A stretch of 54,068 nt of DNA from Blastococcus sp. GTDB taxonomy: Bacteria > Actinomycetota > Actinomycetes > Mycobacteriales > Geodermatophilaceae. The position numbers and the translations under genes are program-made. The first letter of the stretch is position 1, and each line of letters starts with the position of its first letter. Where the stretch lies: NCBI GenBank assembly GCA_025465355.1, contig JAODNN010000068.1, forward strand, positions 1 through 54,068, read 5' to 3'. The notes under the pieces were generated by a model, which searched no databases, had not been told where the DNA came from, and saw only the letters and a program-made list of their open reading frames with translations. Shown here piece by piece: positions 40,101 to 47,817 of this stretch.

Positions 40101-42287
40101 CTGCCGCTGACCGTCCGCGGGCGGGTCCTGGCCGTGCTGGCGCTGGGCCGCCGGTCGGACGCGCCCGCGTTCAACGAGGACGACCGTGCGCTCGTGGAGG
40201 AGATCGCCGCCCGCGCCGCCCTCGCGCTGGACAACACGGCGCTCCTCGCCGAGGAGCGAGCCGCGGCCCGCCGGCTCGCGCTGCTGCAGGGGGCCACGGC
40301 GGAGCTGTCGGCCGCGACCACCCCCGTCGACGTGGGCGTCGCCGCCGCCGAGCACATCCGGCAGCTGACCGGCCCGGGCAGCCGGGTCGCCGTCTACGAG
40401 ATCGACCCCTCGCACCGCGCGCTCGCGGTGCTCACGATCAGCGGCGGCAGCGAGGAGGCCCACCGCGTCTGGTCCAGCGTTCCGCTGTCCGCTCCGCTGG
40501 CCGCGCCGGCGGCGGTCCGGGAGCGGCACCCGATCTGGATCGAGGACATCAGCCTGCAGCCGCCCCGGCCCCAGGAGCTGCCGCCGGAGCTCGCCGAGGC
40601 GTCGCAAGCATTCGGGCTGGCGGCCACCGTCGCCCTCCCGCTGATGGTGGCCGGGCGCGTGGTGGGGGTCATCGGGATCGGGTTCCCCACGGTGCAGGAG
40701 TTCTCGCCCACGGAGCGGGCGATGCTGCTCGCCGTCGCCGAGCAGTGCGCCCAGGCCCTGGACCGCGCCCGCCTCTACCGGGCGGAGCAGGGCATCGCCG
40801 AGACGCTGCAGCGGAGCCTGCTGCCGGCCGAGCTGCCCCGCCTGGAACGGCTGGCACTGGCGGCGCGCTACCTGCCGGGCGCCGAGGGCACCCGGGCCGG
40901 TGGTGACTGGTACGACGTCGTCGATCTCGGGGACGACCGCATCGCCATCGCCGTCGGCGACGTGGTCGGCCAGGGGCCCGCGGCCGCCGCCGTCATGGGA
41001 CAGCTGCGCAGCGCGCTGTCGGCCGCCCTGCTGCAGGGCTGTCGGCCGGCGGAGGCGCTGGAGCTGCTGGACCGCTTCGCCGCCCGGCTGCCCGGCGCCC
41101 TGGCCTCCACGGCGGCGTGCCTGGTGATCGAGGCGTCGAGCGGCACCGTGTCGTGGTCCCGCGCCGGGCATCCGCCGCCGCTGCTCATCACCCCGGACGG
41201 CGACACCCGGCTGCTCGACCAGGCCGGCTCCGGCCCGGTCCTCGGTGCCCCGCGTCGCCGCCCGTACGCCGAGGGCACCGTGACCATTCCGCCGGGCGCC
41301 ACGCTGCTGCTGTACACCGACGGCCTGGTGGAACGTCGCGGTGAACTGCTCGACGACGGGCTGAGCCGCATCCGCGCCGTCGCGGCCCGGCACGCCGCCG
41401 CCGCGCCCGAGCTGCTCACCGGCCGGCTGCTGGCGGAGGTACTGGCCGACACCGACCAGCCCGACGACGTCGCGGTCATCGCCGCCCGGCTCCTGCCGGC
41501 ACCCCTGCACGAGCGTCTTCCGGCCGATCCCGCGCGGCTCGCCGGCGTCCGCCGCGCGGTGCGGGCCTGGGCGGTGCAGGCGGCGCTGCCCGAGGACACC
41601 GCCGACGACCTCCAGCTGGCGCTCGGGGAGGCGCTCGCCAACGCGGTCGAGCACGCCTACGCCGCGAACGGTCCCGGGGAGTGCGAGTACAGCGCGACCC
41701 GCGAGGCGGACGGCAGCGTGCGCGTGCGCGTCCAGGACGCCGGCGCGTGGCGGCCGCCGCCGTCGGACAAGGGGCACCGCGGCCGCGGGCTGGAGCTCAT
41801 CCACGCGCTGGCCCTCGACGTCCAGGTCACCTCCGCACCCGCAATCGGCTTCGGCACGACGGTCGCCTTCCGGCTGGCGCCCGGCGACGCGGGACCGGTC
41901 CGCGGCCTCCGCTTGCGGGGAGCGCCACCGGACGCCTCGGTCGAGGGCGCTGCCGTGTGGGCTGAGGGCACCGCCGCCCGGGTCGTCGCGCACGAGGAGG
42001 CCTCGGGCGTGCGGTGGGAGGTGACCGGCGAGCTGGACCTCGCGACGGCGGGGTCCATTCATGCGGCGCTGCTCGCCGAGCTGGACACCCTTCCGGCGGG
42101 TGCCGCCGCCGATCTCGATCTCGGATCGACGGCTTACCTGGCCAGCGCCGGGGTCGGGATGGTCCTGCAGGTCCTGGCGCTGGCCGCTGACCGGGGCGTC
42201 CGCCTCCGGCTGCGCGCGGCGCCGGGGACGCCGTCCGCGCGCGTTCTCGCTCTGGCCGGGCTGGGGGACGCGGTCGCGGCCCGCTGA
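37158..42287 (+). CDS. Giant hybrid: PAS-GAF-histidine kinase-receiver-PAS-GAF-GAF-PP2C-RsbW-STAS
   Basis: 1709 residues, no membrane segment. By order: PAS-like (1-160), GAF (165-330), HisKA with H358 in SNVSHEFRTP, HATPase (460-570; N-box NLLSNALKF, GEGSGIGLAM), receiver (630-745; D679 in LLSDVMMPG, K731), PAS (755-870), GAF (880-1030), GAF (1035-1205), SpoIIE-type PP2C (1225-1445; D1250 and D1253 in GGDWYD, D1268, D1388 in YTDG, D1437), RsbW-type ATPase (1455-1575; GEALANAVEHAY, RGRGLEL) and STAS (1605-1709; S1663 in LASAG). S1663 aligns with the phosphorylated Ser of SpoIIAA and RsbV, but the preceding Asp is Ala. All catalytic residues checked are present. The protein thus carries kinase, substrate and phosphatase of partner switching behind a two-component module. 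It is followed by another RsbW-type protein. Confidence 0.9.
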   Translation: MIEGPLERSLFAHGGELGREMSARQWAETPVGPPSGWPSGLRNAVRIVLTSRFSMWAAWGPELTTFYNDAYRENTLQAKHPRALGRPAREVWAEIWHDIGPRIQSVLDTGVATWDEDLLLFLERSGYPEETYHTFSYSPLDGDDGRIEGMLCVVTETTERVVGERRMAHLRDLAAAVATTRVEADVLAAVADQLGRNPADLLFAAVYLFDESGIARLGCAAGIEPGAVAAPAVLRPDDAAPVWPLARILAGEQVLVDDLRERFAELPTGAWAQPPSHAVAVPIASSTQGRAPVTGFLVVGLNPHRRYDDAYRGFVELVANQIGSGLLNAGSYEAERLRAEALAELDRAKTDFFSNVSHEFRTPLTLIMGPVAELRASPAVDGDPRLREELEVIERNALRLGKLVNTLLDFSRIQAGRIDARFEPVDLAEVTTELASVFRSAVERAGLSFVVDCAPVTEPVHVDLDMWEKVVLNLLSNALKFTFDGEIAVRVRQVDGAAQLTVHDTGTGIPADELPRLFERFHRVADGRGRSGEGSGIGLAMVRELVSLHGGTIAVASTPDVGTTFTVTLPLGTAHLPTDRIAPAPASSAPAVSAAAAPFVAEALRWVPSVGDAGEPDLATVTAQPAGTGGRVLIADDNADMREYLLRLLEPHYVVAAVGDGRAALEAARSDPPDLLLSDVMMPGMDGMELLAAFRADGRTSRIPVVLLSARAGQQAAVEGLAAGADDYLVKPFSAQELLARVGAHLHLGRARRAAEERFTAMADLAPALIWVADSVGRRVFVNRGWTQFTGRSTNDELGVGWTDRVHPEDRDRYAETVNAATAERRGWEVEFRLRRTDGAYHWLLERAVPIGAGEAFAGYVGSCTDINARFRETERQTLLAAVGAALDRETAVDEQLSRLARLTVDSRLADLCTVRVVGEDGHMRLAGVAALDRESESLVAGMDPDTGLGLEAVARGRSMLQPYLPAPHVVNGTDMASVMALPLTVRGRVLAVLALGRRSDAPAFNEDDRALVEEIAARAALALDNTALLAEERAAARRLALLQGATAELSAATTPVDVGVAAAEHIRQLTGPGSRVAVYEIDPSHRALAVLTISGGSEEAHRVWSSVPLSAPLAAPAAVRERHPIWIEDISLQPPRPQELPPELAEASQAFGLAATVALPLMVAGRVVGVIGIGFPTVQEFSPTERAMLLAVAEQCAQALDRARLYRAEQGIAETLQRSLLPAELPRLERLALAARYLPGAEGTRAGGDWYDVVDLGDDRIAIAVGDVVGQGPAAAAVMGQLRSALSAALLQGCRPAEALELLDRFAARLPGALASTAACLVIEASSGTVSWSRAGHPPPLLITPDGDTRLLDQAGSGPVLGAPRRRPYAEGTVTIPPGATLLLYTDGLVERRGELLDDGLSRIRAVAARHAAAAPELLTGRLLAEVLADTDQPDDVAVIAARLLPAPLHERLPADPARLAGVRRAVRAWAVQAALPEDTADDLQLALGEALANAVEHAYAANGPGECEYSATREADGSVRVRVQDAGAWRPPPSDKGHRGRGLELIHALALDVQVTSAPAIGFGTTVAFRLAPGDAGPVRGLRLRGAPPDASVEGAAVWAEGTAARVVAHEEASGVRWEVTGELDLATAGSIHAALLAELDTLPAGAAADLDLGSTAYLASAGVGMVLQVLALAADRGVRLRLRAAPGTPSARVLALAGLGDAVAAR

Positions 42288-42323
42288 CACGCGGGGAGGG
42301 CCCCGGTGGTGGTGCCACAGGTT

Positions 42324-42339
42324 GAATGTTTCAGAATGT
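42324..42339 (+). promoter_or_regulatory. Direct repeat GAATGT x2, 10-bp spacing
   Basis: GAATGT at 42324-42329 and 42334-42339 are one helical turn apart, in an AT-richer patch upstream of the MEDS gene. They may be a regulator site. No convincing promoter hexamers could be fixed around them. Confidence 0.3.
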
Positions 42340-42390
42340 CGGTTCGATCGGCCGTGGGTTGAGAGTGCGGCACGGGAGGTAGAGGGGCTG

Positions 42391-43401
42391 GTGGACGCAC
42401 AGGCTTCGGACCGGTCGTTCCCGGCGACCCGGTCGCGTCCCCGACCGGCCCGATCCCCGGGTTCCGCCGGGCCCGGGCACGCGGCCGCGATCGTCGGCTC
42501 GGAGGCCGAGCTGCTCGCCGTCGCGCTGCCGTTCCTCGACGCCGGCCTCCGAGCCGGCGACCTCGTGGCGCTCGCCTGCTCGACGGAGACGGTGGAACTG
42601 CTCAGCCGCGAGCTGGGGGAGCGGGCCACATCCCTGGTGTCGGATCCGGGCATCAGCCTGCTCGGCTCCCGCGCGCCGGACGCGTTGATCCTCAGTCGCC
42701 GGTACCTGGAACGGGCCATGGGAACCGGTTCCGGACAGCTGTGCACCCTGTCGGAGATCGACTTCGGGCCGTCCCCGGCCGGCTGGCGCGAGGGACAGCG
42801 CTTCGAGTCGGTCTACAACCGGCTGATGGGGCAGTCCCCCGTGTCGGCGGTCTGCCTCTACGACCGCCGGCGGTTGCCGGAATCGGTCATCGACAGCGCC
42901 GCGCCCACCCATCCGCAGCTGATCCGGGGGACGGTCCGGTCGGCGAGCCCGCGCTTCCAGGATCCGGGTACCTACGTCCCGTCCCTTCCGCTCCCACGCG
43001 AACCGGTCGAGGACGGGGAGCCGGTCTTCTCCGTCGCCGACGCGCCCACCCTGGTGGGTCTCCGGCACCAGCTCGGAGCGGTGCTGACTGCCCGGGTACG
43101 GGACCGCGACCAGCGAGAGGACCTCCACCTCGGGGCCAGCGAGATCGCCGCCAACGCCTTCCGTCATGGCGTCCGCCCCGTCTCCGCCCGGGTGTGGGCC
43201 GACGGCGACCGCCTCATCTGCGTCATCACCGACCGCGGCACGGCGTACGACGACCCGTTGTCCGGGTTCGCCCCCGCCCACGGCTCGGACCTCTCCCACG
43301 GTGGCATGGGGCTGTGGCTGGCCCGCAAGCTCTGGGACCACGTCGATCTGCTGCCCGGCCCCGACGGCCTCACCGTCCGCCTGAGCAGCCGGCTGCGCTG
43401 A
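42391..43401 (+). CDS. MEDS sensor domain fused to RsbW-like ATPase
   Basis: 336 residues. An N-terminal MEDS/DcmR-type sensor domain (about 25-195; HAAAIVGSEAELLAVALPFLDAGL, and later CLYDRRRLPESVID) is fused to a C-terminal GHKL anti-sigma ATPase (about 215-335) with N-box SEIAANAFRHG, ITDRGTAYDDP and GGMGLWLARKL. MEDS domains are thought to bind small hydrocarbon-derived ligands; the ATPase would phosphorylate a STAS protein or hold a sigma factor. The STAS domain at the end of the preceding giant sensor, 104 bp upstream, is an obvious candidate partner. Start GTG 42391 follows GGGAGG at slightly long spacing. Confidence 0.87.
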   Translation: MDAQASDRSFPATRSRPRPARSPGSAGPGHAAAIVGSEAELLAVALPFLDAGLRAGDLVALACSTETVELLSRELGERATSLVSDPGISLLGSRAPDALILSRRYLERAMGTGSGQLCTLSEIDFGPSPAGWREGQRFESVYNRLMGQSPVSAVCLYDRRRLPESVIDSAAPTHPQLIRGTVRSASPRFQDPGTYVPSLPLPREPVEDGEPVFSVADAPTLVGLRHQLGAVLTARVRDRDQREDLHLGASEIAANAFRHGVRPVSARVWADGDRLICVITDRGTAYDDPLSGFAPAHGSDLSHGGMGLWLARKLWDHVDLLPGPDGLTVRLSSRLR

Positions 43402-43461
43402 CCGCACGCCCTCGGGGCCTGGGAGATTCCTGTGGCGAACGGTGAACCACGGGGTCAACGC

Positions 43462-43491
43462 TTGACGCAGCCGATCTCTCACTGCTGAGGT
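43462..43491 (+). promoter_or_regulatory. Promoter of the nmrA-marR operon
   Basis: TTGACG (43462-43467), an 18-bp spacer and TGAGGT (43486-43491) lie 6 nt before GTG 43498, so the transcript should be leaderless. Confidence 0.55.
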
Positions 43492-43497
43492 ACTCCG

Positions 43498-44379
43498 GTG
43501 ATCGTGGTGACGGCAGCAGGGGGCGCGACCGGCACCGCCGTCGTCCGGGCTCTACGGGCACAGGGACAGCCGGTGCGGGCACTGGTGAGCTCCCCACGGC
43601 CCCGGCCCGAACTGAGCGCCCTCGGCGCCGAGATCGCCGTCGCCGATCTCCGCGACCCCGACGGCGTCGCGCCGCTGCTCCATGGCGCCGATGCGCTCTA
43701 CCTCATGTGGCCGAACTTCGACCCGGCCGAGGCGTCCGGCGCCACGGCGCTCCTGACGGAGGCCCGGCGGGCCGGTGTGGGCCGCGTCGTCTACCACTCG
43801 GTCCTCCGCCCCCAGGTGCGCACGATGCCGCACCACGCGGCGAAGGACCGGGTCGAGGAGGCGCTGGACACCAGCGGGGTGGCCTGGCGGGTGCTCCAGC
43901 CGTGCGCCTACGCCGGCAACCTCGACGGCGCCCTCGCCGACGCCGCCCGGACCGGCGTGTTCGCCAGCCCCTGGGGGCTGGCGCAGGCGCAGTCCCTGGT
44001 GGATCTGCGCGACGTGGCCGACGCTGCCGCCGTCCTGCTCACCGAGGACGGTCTGGACGGCGGCACGTTCGAGGCGGTGGGTCCGGAGCCGCTGACCGCA
44101 CCCTGGATCGCCGCCCTGCTGGCCGACCGGCTCGGCCGCGAGGTGCGGGCCGTGGACGCCGTTCCGGACGGACCGGTCCCGCCCGTGGGCACCACGTCCG
44201 GGGAGTACGCCGCGCACTGTCTCCGGAGGATGTTCGACCACTACCGCGCCCACGGGTTCGTGGGCAGCCCGCGGGTACTCGAGGCGCTGCTCGGCCGGCC
44301 GGCGCGTACGTTCGCCGAGCACCTGGCCCAGCACGGCGCCGGCACGATTCGGCCCAGCGGAGGGGGGGACCTGCCGTGA
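43498..44379 (+). CDS. NmrA/SDR-a5-like NAD(P)-binding protein
   Basis: 293 residues. The Rossmann loop TAAGGATGTAVVRAL replaces the classical GxxGxxG and the YxxxK pair is absent, as in atypical SDRs of the NmrA/QOR2 group. LMWPNFDP and YHSVLRPQ follow, and LQPCAYAGNL is typical of this group. Such proteins bind NAD(P)H and act as quinone reductases or redox sensors. The start GTG 43498 is leaderless behind a TTGACG/TGAGGT promoter. Its stop overlaps the MarR regulator start by four bases, so the pair forms an operon in which the regulator probably controls the enzyme. Confidence 0.87.
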   Translation: MIVVTAAGGATGTAVVRALRAQGQPVRALVSSPRPRPELSALGAEIAVADLRDPDGVAPLLHGADALYLMWPNFDPAEASGATALLTEARRAGVGRVVYHSVLRPQVRTMPHHAAKDRVEEALDTSGVAWRVLQPCAYAGNLDGALADAARTGVFASPWGLAQAQSLVDLRDVADAAAVLLTEDGLDGGTFEAVGPEPLTAPWIAALLADRLGREVRAVDAVPDGPVPPVGTTSGEYAAHCLRRMFDHYRAHGFVGSPRVLEALLGRPARTFAEHLAQHGAGTIRPSGGGDLP

Positions 44380-44888
44380 GTGACGTGGAGGACGCCGTGG
44401 ATCTGATCCTGGCGCAGTGGGACCGTGAGCGTCCCGACCTCGACTGTTCCCCCATGGGCATCGTCGGGCGGATCACCCAGCTGCAGCGGGAGGTCTTCCT
44501 CGCGCAGCGTTCGACCTTCGCCAGGCACGGTCTGGACGCGCCGTCCTTCGACGTGCTGGCGGCCCTGCGCCGGGCCGGTGCGCCCTATCAGCTCACGCCG
44601 ACCGCGCTGATGCGGACCGCGCTGGTGACCTCCGGTGCGATCACCCAGCGGCTGGACCGGCTGGAGGAGCGCGGCCTGATCACCCGGGAGCGCAGCGATG
44701 AGGACGGGCGGGCCGTTGTCGTCACGCTCACCGCCGCCGGACGGGAGGCGCTGGACGCCGCGCTCCCCGACCACCTGGAGACCGAGCGGCAGCTCCTCGA
44801 GGGGCTCCCGTCGGCGGACCGCGCTCTGCTGGCCGACCTGCTCCGACGGCTGCTCGTCGGCCTCGGCAGGGTGCCGCAGGAGCCGTAA
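44376..44888 (+). CDS. MarR family transcriptional regulator
   Basis: 170 residues. The winged helix-turn-helix is clear: LDAPSFDVLAALRRAG, then LTPTALMRTALVTSGAITQRLDRLEERGLITR and the wing SDEDGRAVVVTLTAAGREAL. The N-terminal helix (PMGIVGRITQLQREVFLAQ) and the C-terminal helices form the dimer. MarR proteins typically repress detoxification genes until a phenolic or oxidant binds. GTG 44376 overlaps the end of the NmrA-like gene (GTGA), so both are made together. A Cys near the N-terminus (LDCSPM) might be redox-active, but it is single. It is followed by a 125-bp regulatory region ahead of the ABC transporter. Confidence 0.92.
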   Translation: MSDVEDAVDLILAQWDRERPDLDCSPMGIVGRITQLQREVFLAQRSTFARHGLDAPSFDVLAALRRAGAPYQLTPTALMRTALVTSGAITQRLDRLEERGLITRERSDEDGRAVVVTLTAAGREALDAALPDHLETERQLLEGLPSADRALLADLLRRLLVGLGRVPQEP

Positions 44889-44971
44889 AGCCTCACTCTG
44901 CGTCATCGACTTAGCGGTCTGCGTAAGGGCGTGCCGGTTTCGAGCGCGCGATCGAGCTAACTCCACTAAGT

Positions 44972-44986
44972 GCATCGAATCGATGC
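44972..44986 (+). promoter_or_regulatory. Palindrome GCATCG-AAT-CGATGC upstream of the ABC transporter
   Basis: Six-bp arms flank AAT. It lies 28 nt before the binding-protein ATG and overlaps the expected -35 of a TAACGT (45000-45005) -10 element. ACTTAG-C/T-GG occurs twice in opposite orientation in the same 125-bp gap (near 44909 and 44970). Together these look like operators for a substrate-responsive repressor. Confidence 0.45.
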
Positions 44987-45013
44987 GAATAGTGTCGATT
45001 AACGTCTTGTGCC

Positions 45014-46105
45014 ATGCCCGACTTCCGCATCGCACGACCGCCCCGGCTGCTCGCTGCCGTGCTCGCCCCTGTCCTGCTCGCACTCGCGGCGTGCGGCGGA
45101 AGCAGCGCCGCCGGCTCCCCGGCGTCCGGGTCCGGCGGCGGCACCGCCGCCGAGCTCCGCCTGGGCTACTTCGCCAACTTCACCCATGCCGCCGCCCTGA
45201 TCGGCGTGAGCAAGGGCGACTTCGCCCACGAGCTGGGGAAGACCAAGCTCACCACCCAGGTGTTCAACGCCGGCCCCGACGAGGTGGAGGCGTTGTTCGC
45301 GGGCGCCCTGGATGCCGCCTACATCGGCCCGAGCCCGACGGTGAACGCCTACGGGCAGAGCAACGGCTCCGCGATCCGCATCATCGCCGGGGCTGCCTCG
45401 GGTGGCGCGGAGCTCGTCGTCCGGAACGGCATCGAGAAGGCCGCCGACCTCAAGGGCACCACGCTGGCCACGCCGCAGCTGGGGAACACCCAGGACGTCG
45501 CCCTGCGCACCTGGCTCACCGCCCAGGGCCTGAAGAACAGTGTCACCGGCGGCGGCGACGTCACCATCACGCCGACCGCCAACAGCGACGTGGTCAACCT
45601 GTTCAAGGACGGCAAGCTCGACGGCGCCTGGGTGCCCGAGCCCTACGCCTCCAAGCTGGTCCTGGAGGGCGGCGGCCACGTGCTGGTCGACGAGAAGGAC
45701 CTCTGGCCCGCGGGCAAGTTCGTGACGACCCACCTGGTCGTCCGCACCGAGTTCCTGCAGAAGTACCCGGACACCGTTGCCGCGTTGCTGCGCGGTCACG
45801 TCGCTGCGGTGCGGTTCGCCCAGAAGGACCCCGCCGCGGCCAAGGCGGCGGTCAACGCCGGCCTGGAGACCTCCGGCAGCAAGGCGCTGGACCAGAAGAC
45901 CATCGACCGCGCGTGGAGCGAGCTCACGGTCACCTACGACCCGATCGCCTCGGCGCTCGAGAAGTCGGCCGACAACGGCCTGGCGGCGGGCACCACCGAC
46001 AAGAAGGTCGACCTGTCGGGCATCTACGACCTGCGGCCACTGAACAAGATCCTCACCGCCCAGAAGCTCGCACCGGTCTCGGCCGGCGGGCTGGGCGACG
46101 AGTGA
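45014..46105 (+). CDS. ABC transporter substrate-binding lipoprotein (SsuA/TauA/NrtA family)
   Basis: 363 residues. A lipoprotein signal (LLAAVLAPVLLALAAC, Cys27 in LAACGG) is followed by a Ser/Gly-rich linker and the NMT1-like fold: LRLGYFANFTHAAALIGVSKG, then DAAYIGPSPTVNAYGQS, PQLGNTQDVALRTWL and WVPEPYASKLV. Family members bind aliphatic sulfonates, taurine, nitrate or thiamine precursors. The ATPase and permease that follow are of the same SsuBC type, so sulfonate uptake for sulfur supply is the best guess, but no monooxygenase (ssuD) is present to confirm it. The start ATG 45014 lacks a ribosome site; TAACGT lies 8 nt upstream. Confidence 0.9.
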   Translation: MPDFRIARPPRLLAAVLAPVLLALAACGGSSAAGSPASGSGGGTAAELRLGYFANFTHAAALIGVSKGDFAHELGKTKLTTQVFNAGPDEVEALFAGALDAAYIGPSPTVNAYGQSNGSAIRIIAGAASGGAELVVRNGIEKAADLKGTTLATPQLGNTQDVALRTWLTAQGLKNSVTGGGDVTITPTANSDVVNLFKDGKLDGAWVPEPYASKLVLEGGGHVLVDEKDLWPAGKFVTTHLVVRTEFLQKYPDTVAALLRGHVAAVRFAQKDPAAAKAAVNAGLETSGSKALDQKTIDRAWSELTVTYDPIASALEKSADNGLAAGTTDKKVDLSGIYDLRPLNKILTAQKLAPVSAGGLGDE

Positions 46106-46133
46106 CGGCCGGTCGAACGAGGGGGAGGACGCC

Positions 46134-46943
46134 ATGAGCCTGGAGCCGATGACGGTCGACGCCCCCGCGCAGCTGGACGAAGCGCGGCCGACCCGCGCTC
46201 CGCTCCCCGCCGCGGTCCGCGTGGCGGGCGTGTCGCAGGTCTTCGAGCGCGGGGCCGCTCCCGTGCTGGACGGCGTGGACCTCGTCGTCGCTCCCGGTGA
46301 GTTCGTCTGCCTCGTCGGAGCGTCGGGTTGCGGCAAGTCCACGCTGCTCAACCTGATCGCGGGGCTCACCGACCCGACCGCGGGGCGGATCGAGGTCAGC
46401 GCAGAGCGCCCCGCACTGATGTTCCAGGAGCCCGCGCTGCTGCCGTGGCTCACCGCCTCGGGGAATGTCGAGCTCGCGCTGCGTGCGCGCGGGGTCGGCC
46501 GGGCCGAGCGGCGGACGGGGGCACAGCGGCTGCTGGAGGTGGTCAACCTCGAGGGCCACAGCGGAAAGCGGGTGCACGAGCTGTCCGGGGGAATGCGTCA
46601 GCGCGTGGCACTGGCCCGCGCGCTGGCGCAGGACAGCTCGGTGCTGCTCATGGACGAACCGTTCGCCGCCCTCGACGCGATCACCCGCGACGTGCTGCAC
46701 CAGGAGCTGACCCGGGTGTGGGCCGAGCAGGGGCTCTCGATCGTCTTCGTCACGCACAACGTGCGGGAGGCGGCCCGGCTGGGTCAGCGGGTGGTGCTCA
46801 TGGGCTCGCGCCCGGGACGCATCGTCCGGGAGTGGCAGGTCGACATCCCGCAGCCCCGCACGATCGAATCGCCGGGAGTGAGCACGCTCGCGGCCGAGAT
46901 CACCCGGGAACTGCACCAGGAGATCAGCCGCCATGCTCACTGA
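46134..46943 (+). CDS. SsuB/TauB-type ABC transporter ATPase
   Basis: 269 residues. Walker A is GASGCGKST, the Q-loop FQEPALLPWL, the signature LSGGMRQRVALARAL, Walker B LLMDEPFAALD and the H-loop FVTHNVREA, so a full set. An ~30-residue Pro/Ala leader precedes the domain. The short PALMFQE segment and the ~270-residue size are those of nitrate/sulfonate/taurine importers. ATG 46134 follows GGGGGAGGACGCC. It starts 28 bp after the binding protein and overlaps the permease by 11 bp, so the three genes form one operon. Confidence 0.93.
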   Translation: MSLEPMTVDAPAQLDEARPTRAPLPAAVRVAGVSQVFERGAAPVLDGVDLVVAPGEFVCLVGASGCGKSTLLNLIAGLTDPTAGRIEVSAERPALMFQEPALLPWLTASGNVELALRARGVGRAERRTGAQRLLEVVNLEGHSGKRVHELSGGMRQRVALARALAQDSSVLLMDEPFAALDAITRDVLHQELTRVWAEQGLSIVFVTHNVREAARLGQRVVLMGSRPGRIVREWQVDIPQPRTIESPGVSTLAAEITRELHQEISRHAH

Positions 46944-47811
46944 GGAGATCGGCAACCGCGACCGTTCGGTGGAGGCCGGGCTCGACGCGCTCGATACGGC
47001 TCCCGACCTGCCTCGTGGTCCGGGAGTGGGGCGCATCCTGGTGCGGTCGGTGCTGCCGCCGGTCGTCTTCCTGGCGCTGCTCGTGGGGATGTGGCAGCTG
47101 GCCTACGTCGCCCACCTCAAGCCCCCCTACGCCCTGCCCTCGCCGGCCGACGTGGCCGCGAAGTTCTGGGAGACGGTGCAGGACGGCCGGGCCGGCGAGG
47201 CGATCTGGACCAGCCTGAGCCGCGCGGCGATCGGGTTCGGGATGTCGCTGGTCATCGGCACCCTGCTGGGGCTGGCGATGTGGTGGAGCCGGTGGCTGCG
47301 GGCCGCGATCGGGCCGATCGTCAGCGGGCTGCAGAGCCTCCCGTCGGTGGCCTGGGTGCCGGCCGCCATCATCTGGTTCTCGCTGTCGAACGCCGCCATC
47401 TACACCGTGGTCCTGCTGGGCGCGGTGCCGTCGATCGCCAACGGCCTGCTGGGCGGGATGAAGCAGGTGCCGCCGCTGTTCGACCGGGTCGGCCGCGTGC
47501 TCGGCCTCTCTGCCCTGGGCCGCACCCGGTACGTGCTGCTCCCGGCGGCGCTACCGGGGTACCTGGGTGGCCTCCGGCAGGGCTGGGCCTTCGCGTGGCG
47601 CTCGCTGATGGCTGCCGAGCTGATCACGTACTCGCCGGCGCTGGGCCAGGGCCTGGGGCAGCTGCTCAACATCGGCCGCGAGCTGTCCCAGATGTCGCTC
47701 GTGATCACCTCGATCACGCTCATCCTCGTGGTCGGCATGGCGATCGAGCTGCTGATCTTCGCGCCGTTGGAGCGCCGGGTGCTCAGCCGCCGGGGGTTGA
47801 CCATCCGTTGA
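46933..47811 (+). CDS. SsuC/TauC-type ABC transporter permease
   Basis: 292 residues with six hydrophobic segments. The EAA coupling loop is VLGLSALGRTRYVLLPAALPG. GLQSLPSVAWVPAAIIWF and WAFAWRSLMAAELI are typical of the nitrate/sulfonate/taurine permease group. It presumably forms a homodimer with the preceding ATPase and the binding lipoprotein. ATG 46933 overlaps the ATPase stop by 11 bases. The last residues (LSRRGLTIR) are 6 bp from the convergent ligase stop. Confidence 0.93.
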   Translation: MLTEEIGNRDRSVEAGLDALDTAPDLPRGPGVGRILVRSVLPPVVFLALLVGMWQLAYVAHLKPPYALPSPADVAAKFWETVQDGRAGEAIWTSLSRAAIGFGMSLVIGTLLGLAMWWSRWLRAAIGPIVSGLQSLPSVAWVPAAIIWFSLSNAAIYTVVLLGAVPSIANGLLGGMKQVPPLFDRVGRVLGLSALGRTRYVLLPAALPGYLGGLRQGWAFAWRSLMAAELITYSPALGQGLGQLLNIGRELSQMSLVITSITLILVVGMAIELLIFAPLERRVLSRRGLTIR

Positions 47812-47817
47812 GGACGC

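Noticed and set aside
42321-42360. SigB/SigF-type promoter (GGTT ... GGGTTG) before the MEDS gene.
   Set aside because: Spacings (11 or 24 bp) do not fit a GTTT-N14-16-GGGTAT promoter; only the direct repeat is reported.
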